From positions 113,493,982 to 113,557,981 of the forward strand of contig NC_050097.1 of assembly GCF_902167145.1 (NCBI RefSeq): a stretch of DNA of 64,000 bases, given 5' to 3'. Origin of the DNA: Zea mays (lineage: Eukaryota > Streptophyta > Magnoliopsida > Poales > Poaceae). Positions 57,225 through 64,000 of the stretch are shown here, one piece after another (position 1 is the first letter of the stretch; each line of letters opens with the position of its first letter). The position numbers and the translations under genes were made by a program. The notes below the pieces were generated by a model. That model was given only the letters and a program-made list of their open reading frames with translations, was not told the origin of the DNA and made no database searches.

Positions 57225-59458
57225 AGTCAGCCAAAGTTTTTCAATGGGGACCAGTTTAGCAGAAAGCCTTCGACGAGCTGAAGCAGTATTTGATAGATCT
57301 AACAACATTAACTCCACCAACGCCAGGGGCTCCTCTGTTGTTATATGTGGCAGCTTCGCACTCAGCGGTAAGTGCGGCACTTGTCCAAGAGAAGCTTGAA
57401 GGGCAAACCAAAAAGCAAGCCCCAATATACTTTGTCTCCGAAGTCCTTAGTTTATCAAAGAAAAATTATACAGAATTGGAGAAGGTGCTGTATGCTGTTT
57501 TGATGGCTTCCAGGAAGCTTCGGCATTATTTTCAAGCATACCATATAATTGTTCCTTCTTCACAGCCATTGAAGGATATTATGAGAAATAGAGAAGCTAC
57601 TGGAAGGGTTGGAAAGTGGGCTGCGGAACTCAATGAGTTCTACATTGATTGTGTGCATAGATCTTCGATTTAGTCCCAGGCGTTAGCAGATTTCATTGCT
57701 GACTGGACGCCAGGGGCTAAGGAAGAAGAAGCAAGTAAAGATACCGAAGCTTGGACAGTATTCTGCGATGGTTCTTGGGGAACCTTCGGGGCAGGTGCAG
57801 CTGCCGTTTTAATTGCACCTTCTAAAGTTAGAACATGCTACGCAGTGAAACTTGATTTTAGTTGTACAAATAATATTGTTGAATATGAAGCTTTGCTTTT
57901 GGGCCTTCGGAAGTTGAAAGCAATGGGGATGAGAAGGGCGGTCTTAAAAACTGATTCCCAAGTTATTTCTGGCCATGTTGACAAAAGTTGCAAAGCAAGA
58001 GATCCGAAGCTTGAAAAATATCTCGATACAGTTCGAAGACTTGAAGCCTCCTTCGAAGGGTTCTCTGTTAAGAATATTCCACGAGGAGAAAATGAACATG
58101 CTGATCTATTAGCCAAGTCAGCGGCATAGGGGCTGCCATTACCTTCGGATGTTTTCTTTGAAACAATAAAAGCACCTTCGGTTGACCTTCTTGAAAGAGC
58201 AGTGCTCAATATATCTCTTGTTTACAGCGAAGATTGGAGAACTGAGATCATGTCTTTTCTCCAGGGCAATTTCCTTTCAGATGACGAAGCTTATCAAAAG
58301 AGAATAGCGGCAAGAGCCTGTCCATATGTAATAATAGAAGGGGAGTTATACAAGCGTGGAGTCTGTTTACCATTGCTCAAATGTTTATCCAGAACTGAAG
58401 GTATAGAGCTAATGAAAGAAATACATGCAGGCCTGTGTGGATCTCACATCGGATCTAGGCCTTTATTGGGTAAAGTTTTTCGTTAAGGATTCTATTGGCC
58501 GAAGGCAGCTTCGGATGCAACAGAATTAGTCCAAAAATGCGAAGGTTGTCAAAAATGTGCAAGAGATCAAAAACAACCTTCGTCTCTAACTCAATTAATA
58601 CAGCCCCCTTGGCCATTGCAAAGATGGGGCCTTGATTTGCTAGGCCCACTTCCACCACCACAAGGGAATTTAAAATATGTTGTAGTGGCAGTTGAATATT
58701 TCTCTAAATGGATTGAGGCAAAGCCTTTAGCCACAATAACTTCGGTTACGGTTCAAAAGTTTTTCTGGCAAAATATTGTTTGTCGCTTCGGAGTGACGAA
58801 GGCCATTACCGTGGACAATGGAACGCAGTTTGATTCTGAAGCTTTCAGAGAGTTTTGTGAACAAATTGGCACGAAGATCCATTTTGCATCAGTTCGGCAT
58901 CCGGAGTCAAATGGACTTGTCGAAAGAGCTAATGGCATCATAATGACAGGAATAATGAATTTAATCTTCAATCAGCCTATGGGGAAGTGGACGGACGAAT
59001 TAATCAAAGTGGTGTGGAGCCACAACACAACAATATCAAGGTCAACAGGTTTTACACCATTTAAATTGTTGTTTGGTGACGAAGCAATAACCCCAGAAGA
59101 AGCTAAGGCAGGATCAATAAGAACAGTGGCTTCGGCAAAAGACGAAGCTGATTACTCTGTGGACAAAGATGCTATAGAAGGGATCAGGCTTCAGGCTGTG
59201 GAAAACATCAATAAGTACCAAGCCGAAACAATAAAATGGCATGATAGAAAGATTCAGTTGAAGAACATTAAGCCAGGACATTTGGTGCTTCGAAGAGTGG
59301 CCAACCCGAACACAGTAGGCAAGCTACAGCTGAAGTGGGAAGGACCTTTTCTGGTACCATCTTTGTCAAGACCCGGTTCCTATAGGTTAAAGGATATGGA
59401 CAGCAACAACATTCCTATATCTTGGAATGCGGATGAGCTTCGGCGGTATTATGTGTAA
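57225..59458 (+). pseudogene. pol: RNase H and integrase of I, one frame with three stops
   Basis: It begins with the RNase H-connection region (PIYFVSEVLS, VLYAVLMASRKLRHYF). Next comes an archaeal-type RNase H (VFCDGSWGTFG, IVEYEALLLGL, KTDSQV, NEHADLLA) and the integrase: zinc region H..H and CEGCQKC, then GLDLLGPL, DNGTQFD and LVERANG as the D-D-E triad. Stops are TAG at 57671, TAG at 58127 and TAA at 58484. The C-terminal tail (GPFLVPSLSRPGSYRLKD) shows no chromodomain, as usual in Tat elements. Confidence 0.92.
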
Positions 59459-60345
59459 CCTGATGTAATCTTTTTTATTTTATTTTTTCCTATGACACCC
59501 TTTTCCTTTCCAAAGGGGAAGAAAGGTTTTTAATGGGGCCATAGCATGTAATTTCCCTTTTCTTATATCGGCTCTACAAGAGCAGTATCCCCCGAAGATG
59601 TAAATGTAAAAACTGGGCATGCACCATCGAGTGCAGCGAGAAAAGAAAAAACACGGAGAAGCTCGAAATACGTCCCTAAGGGGATGCAGAGCACGACCAA
59701 GCTACAAAAAAGTCGTTCTTAAGGGAGCGCAGTGTAAGTTTTCTGCTCAAAAGTCGTTCCTAAGGGAATGCAGAGCTTACAGCGAAAAGTCAACGCTGAT
59801 TCCGCCGAAATATAAGGCGAAGAAGCTCCTAAGGGAGGCTTACAGCGAAAAGTCAACGCTGATTCCGCCGAAATATAAGGCGAAGGAGCTCCTAAGGGAC
59901 GCTTACAGCGAAAAGTCAGCGCTGATACACCGAAAAATAAGCGGTGAAGCCAAAAAATAAACGGCAAAGATTTGTTATTATGGTTTCATATGTGTCTTCA
60001 AACATTCATTTGCACAATACATTACATCATACATTTGCATTCATAAACATTCACTTAGACATACATAGGATCATCATCAGCATAACATACAAACTTGTTT
60101 CGGTTTCAAAAGAGAAGGCAATTCTATGCTTCGTTGTGTACGCAAAGAAGGGAAGGTGTTTTTCGCCTATGGCTCAAAAGTATTAATTTCGTCCACACCA
60201 AAGCATTTCATACATGGACAGAAAAGTAAGATTATATTACAAAGTGAAACTCAATTATATCATACTTCATACAAGTTATCGCAGGAGTTTTTTGAGTTAT
60301 TTTTACAGATAATTCAAGCTTCGACAGCATCTCTGGGGCTTCGTC
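59459..60345. repeat. I: untranslated spacer with three 63-bp tandem repeats
   Basis: Three units with AGCGAAAAGTCAACGCTGAT and CTCCTAAGGGA lie at a 63-bp spacing (59781, 59844, 59907). They are preceded by less regular copies of GTCGTTCCTAAGGGAATGC. The rest is AT-rich with no gene. The repeats stand between the end of pol and the end of the antisense gene. Confidence 0.85.
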
Positions 60346-60348
60346 CTT

Positions 60349-63261
60349 TTACTCTGCAGCTTCAACTTCGGCTTGGTCAACCTGTATGAAAGTATCATAA
60401 GCAAAATTCGAAATTCAAAGGAAAAGGTAAGCATAAGGTATGATTTTGTTACCAGCAAAAGGTGGCTTCGAGCTTCGTCACCAGCTTTGCTCCGTCCACC
60501 CTTCGTCCACACTAACTTTATAAATCTATTTGCAATACTTCGAGCCAGACTGGGAATATTATCTAGGTCTGCTGGTGAAAGGCTGAAGTTGGGTCTATTA
60601 ACAATCTTGTCGTGTTCACAGCCAGACTTCAAAAAGGCAACAGTTGTGCCCTGAGAAGCTACCAGGGCACAGAAGTCGCCATGCCCAGCTATAACTTCGT
60701 CAAGATCATTAATTTCACCTTCAATATGCTCGAAGGCACCAGGCAGGTCTTCAGCCGAAGGAGTAAACTCTTCACTACTGGCTCCAACAAAATGGAACAC
60801 CTGCTTCAACTGTTGAATGCATCGAGTGCTGAACTCCACGCACTTATTCTGAAGATTTTTCAAAGAGTCTTTCAGCTCCGAACTTCTTTGAACTTCGGCT
60901 TCAAGCTTTGCATCAAGTTTCAGCTTTTCTTGTCCAAAATTTTTTGATTGGGAAAGAAGCTTCGAATTTAATTCTGCTATTTTTGCTTCAGCATCCGCTA
61001 ATAAGCCTTCGGCTGTTTGAAGCTCGAAGTCTTTCTTTTCGATGGCAGCTGATTACTCTTTTATCTTGTTTTCTAAGTTCTCAACTATAACTTCGTGCCT
61101 TTTATCCTCTAAGTCCTGCTGCATTTTTAAGGCCTTGCTCAAAAGCATACTCTGTGGACAAATAACCTTCGTTAGAAAATATTTCTGTTATTACAAATAA
61201 TAAGAGTTAGACACAAGATGTTTACCTTAAAATTGGAATAGAACAAACTACCGACAATGTGTTGTCGTCGGTAGCGGCTGATATCTGCTTCAAGCTTTAG
61301 GAAACTGATACTCTTTGATAGAGTACCAATAACCTTCGCACCGGACTGATCTCGTATGCAGTTTAATCCTTCATCATCAATGCCACCGAAGAGAAGCGCC
61401 CCCGGCCGGTACCCGCAAGATATAGCATACTCTTTTAATTCCTCTTTTTCAGCTTCTGTTAGCTCTTGGCCAACTAAGTTTCGGAAGTCAAAAGTTTTAT
61501 CTTCCGAAGTTTCTTCGGTTATTTCTTCCTTCTCGGGTTTTGCGGCCGTGGTCTCTTCGGTGGCTGCAGCAGCTTCTTCCGCGGCCATGTTTTGCAGCAT
61601 TTTATCTATATCAGCAGCTATGTTTTCTGAATTAATATCTTCGGATTTGGCATCTTCGGCTCTGGCCTCTTCTGCGGCAGCCTTCGAAGGTACAGCTTCA
61701 GTAGCTGTCGTTCTTTCAATTGCTGGCACTTTCGGAGCTGAACCCCTTGGTGGTGTTGCATCAATCACTTCTATCACAGTAACAATCCTTTGCCTCTTTG
61801 GCCTAGGTGCCTTTGTTTTTGTCGGCTCCTTTCCCTTATGAAAAAGTTTCGTCAGATGCAGCCTCAGTGGACTTAGTTTGACAGGCAAAGTTTCAGTCAT
61901 TACCTTTAGGATTTCCTCTATTTCAGTAGCAGAAGATGTCGCAGAAGTCTTCTCTTTTTCATCAATTGATTTTTGCTTTGGAGTCGACGCCCTTCTTTTC
62001 TTCGAAGCAATTTCTTTCGCCTCATATTCTTGTTTCTCCTTCTTTGATTGATCTTCGTCGCCCTTATTTAAAGCACTAGCCACTCTTTTTCTTTTTTGCC
62101 CTTCGGCACCCTTATCCAGTCGCTCATAGTCAGGATATTCAAAGCCTATAGCATCCATCACTCGGTTTAACCTTCGTTTCGGGCGGGTGCCGAAGGCTGC
62201 TGTCATCAATTGATCTTCTTTTTTGGAATAATTTCCAAGAATTTCGTTACACATTACTTCGATTGTTTCCATCCATTCTTGGCAGGGTACTTTGAAATGT
62301 CTCTTGAACTTGTAGTGGTAGGGCAGTCGGATAAGTTCCCCTCCTTCTTTCCTTCAAGCTTCGGCATGGCCCACTCTTTCATAGTTGGAAATATTTTGAA
62401 AGCCAAAATTTCCTGCACTAAGTCCCTAGTGCCAATGTGCTCTGCGATAATCCTGAATTCAGTCAGCGCAGTTTGGGTTGGACCCTCTGGTGTCATATTA
62501 CATTGGGGTCTGGTCTCTCCGAAGATCAGCTCTAGCGGGCTCTAGACCAGCTTCTCCCTATCATCGCCAACTTTGACGTAGAACCATTCCGATTTCTAGC
62601 CTGCCGGCCACTTGCTTCGATAGCTGATCACAGGAAATTTTGTAGTCTTCCGGTAAGCAAAATTGTAACAGCCAAAGTTTTCATGTAATCCATCCTTTCT
62701 GGCCTTGGTTTGGTAATGCAGCTCGTGCACCCGGCAAAAACCTTCGGCAAACGGTTCCACCCCCTGGCTTCGGAGAGCCCAAATATAAACACTAAGCCTA
62801 ACGATAGCGTTAGGAGTTAGCTGATGAAAGTGGATCCCAAACTTCTTTAGCACATCGGCAATCATCTTATTTAAAGGGAATCTCAAACCAGCTTTGAAGA
62901 AACTCTTAAAAACTACTATTTCATCTTTTTCTGGCTTCGGAGTAGTTTCTTCTCCACCGAAGCGAATCAGCTCTTTCTTATCTTTATTGAAATAGCCCAA
63001 TTTCAGCATCTTCGGAAAGTCACCTTCAGAGACTGTGGATTTTCCAAAATCCAGGTGGCTGGGTTTGCTCGGCACCGAGCTGCTATAATCATCTTCAGAA
63101 TCGATCTCTTCAACACCAGCTTGTTCTGCTTCAGCAGCCGGGATGTCCTCTGGTGTTACCAACCCAGAGCGCTTCATTGCTTCCGAAATAGGAACAGACT
63201 CAGCAGCTTCGGTCTCATCTCCCTCACGATCGACCCTTGCAGTAGAGCGAACTCTGGCCAT
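60349..63261 (-). pseudogene. Antisense three-exon gene of I (same type as in G)
   Basis: Exons by eye are 63261-61226, 61151-60453 and 60381-60349. Both introns have GT-AG ends (AAG/GTAAAC ... CCACAG; CTG/GTAACA ... TACAG) and are in phase 0. The N-terminus is acidic; a domain with FPLNKMIADVLKKFGIHFHQ and LTPNAI aligns with exon 1 of the antisense gene in G. A long charged Ala/Glu/Lys region follows, then coiled coil (IAELNSKLLSQ) and a helical C-terminus ending EVEAAE. Lesions are TAG at 62596-62598 and another near 62545, a one-base shift near 62330, and a TAA near 61053. It resembles the antisense ORF known from maize Grande (gene 23). The function is unknown. Confidence 0.8.
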
Positions 63262-63456
63262 TTGATTATGGCTTACTTGAAATTTCTGGTGTTGACTTTT
63301 TTGTTTTTTCCGAAGCTCCTACTCTTTTGCCGAAGCATAATCACAAGCAAGGTTTCGTCTGAGCACGATGATTAAGCTTCGGCTATGACTAAAAATTTGG
63401 CAGCAAAACAGTGCAATAGCAATGAATGTTGTGGTAACTTCACACCTACCCGTCTG

Positions 63457-63465
63457 TTTATATAG
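63457..63465 (-). promoter_or_regulatory. TATA box of the antisense gene in I
   Basis: The minus strand reads CACTATATAAACAG about 190 bp upstream of ATG 63261 and outside the LTR. This fits a promoter of its own rather than LTR-driven expression. Confidence 0.6.
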
Positions 63466-63740
63466 TGCCACATGTGAGAAGGTGAATCGGCAAGGTCTCC
63501 AGCACCGAACAAACAGTCACCCGCACTCACTGAACGGTGGGCCATAGGGTCCGAGAAGGTGAATCGCTGGCGCGCGTGTAATTGGTGCAAGATGGAGCGC
63601 GCGCGATGATTATTTTAATCGTTTCTCGCCAACGAGCTCAGGGAAGGTGTTTTTTGGATCTTCGGCGTCCCGAAGCCTAGAAGACTTTTTCACGGATCAA
63701 GCTCGTTACGAAAAACGATCTAGCACCGTGAAGGGGCTAC

Positions 63741-64000
63741 TGTTGGGGGTATGCTTCGTAGCCGAAGATCCTAAAAAGAACACCTTCGAAAGGTCTTCTC
63801 AGAAGCAAGCGTTGAAGCTATTATCTATAAAGCTTCGGCATGAAGACAAATCCCAAGACGAAGGGTCGAACCGACTTAAAGATGGATTGACTTAAAGACC
63901 CATGATGTTTCGTGTCATTGCTGTAATCGATTGTAAAGGACATAAATATAATTTTGCGCAGGTTGCACTCTGTGCCTATAAATAGGTGAACAGTACCTCG
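63741..64000 (+). repeat. 3' LTR of I, first 260 bp
   Basis: TGTTGGGGGTATGC follows the purine tract GAAGGGGCTAC. It matches the 5' LTR with about four substitutions in 260 bp by hand count (1.5%), so the insertion is fairly recent. A TATA box is at 63977-63984. Confidence 0.93.

Larger units (their letters stand above)
54865..64000 (+). mobile_element. Grande-like Tat element I, 3' LTR cut by the window
   Basis: The order is 5' LTR, TGGCGCCCACC primer site, protease-RT, RNase H, integrase, tandem repeats, an antisense spliced gene, and the start of the 3' LTR. There is no gag: the protease region begins right after the primer site. The LTR segments that can be compared (260 bp) differ at about four positions. 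The antisense gene between pol and the 3' LTR, the primer site and the CTTCGG-rich style resemble the maize Grande group; the family name is an inference. Confidence 0.9.

Noticed and set aside
61356..61841. 161-residue plus-strand ORF rich in Ser and Ala
   Set aside because: It is the complement of the Ala/Glu-rich region of the antisense gene in I.

Overview
This 64 kb window looks like intergenic DNA from a large, repeat-rich grass genome, probably a panicoid such as maize, sorghum, sugarcane or Miscanthus; the species cannot be fixed from the sequence. I find no host gene. Almost every base belongs to nested LTR retrotransposons of two Ty3/gypsy groups: chromoviruses (initiator-Met-type primer binding site TGGTATC, integrase with C-terminal chromodomain) and Tat-lineage elements (TGGCGC-type primer sites, archaeal-type RNase H, extra antisense genes). 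One Ac/Ds-like hAT element is also present.

Layout. (1) 1-14243: chromovirus A, + strand, 5' LTR cut by the window edge; a 3.46 kb reverse solo LTR (5900-9362) sits inside its protease. (2) A lies inside the integrase of an older minus-strand chromovirus F, whose pol remnant is 14244-15588 and whose gag, extra ORF and 5' LTR are at 46661-51957. (3) Between the halves of F lie a reversed D-type LTR piece (15589-16773), Tat element B (16774-23421, cut off after RNase H) and chromovirus D (23420-46660). (4) Tat element G (29265-41406, minus strand) is inserted in D's RNase H domain with a perfect TATAT duplication. (5) 51958-52754 is a scrap of another Tat element (J). H (52755-54864) is the 5' end of a Tat element of the B/G family, itself split by the Grande-like Tat element I (54865 to past the window end).

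Genes. The chromoviruses carry the usual gag, protease, RT, RNase H and integrase-chromodomain, all with nonsense or frameshift lesions. They also carry an extra ORF between the primer site and gag. In A this ORF starts with a near copy of the histone H3 N-terminal tail, including the ARKS block around K9, followed by a coiled coil. D has a weaker H3-like start, an acidic run, a globular domain and a coiled coil. F shares the globular domain and coiled coil. The elements may thus encode both an H3-tail-like ligand and a chromodomain.

The Tat elements G and I each carry a long antisense gene between pol and the 3' LTR. Each has its own TATA box, GT-AG introns, a domain of the 'putative gypsy type transposon' kind, and a coiled-coil C-terminus. 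In G this gene occupies the place of RT, RNase H and integrase, so G can only have moved with help from a pol-bearing relative. Its two LTRs differ at only about 15 of 1740 positions by hand count, so that movement was recent. I is the reverse case: it has pol but no gag.
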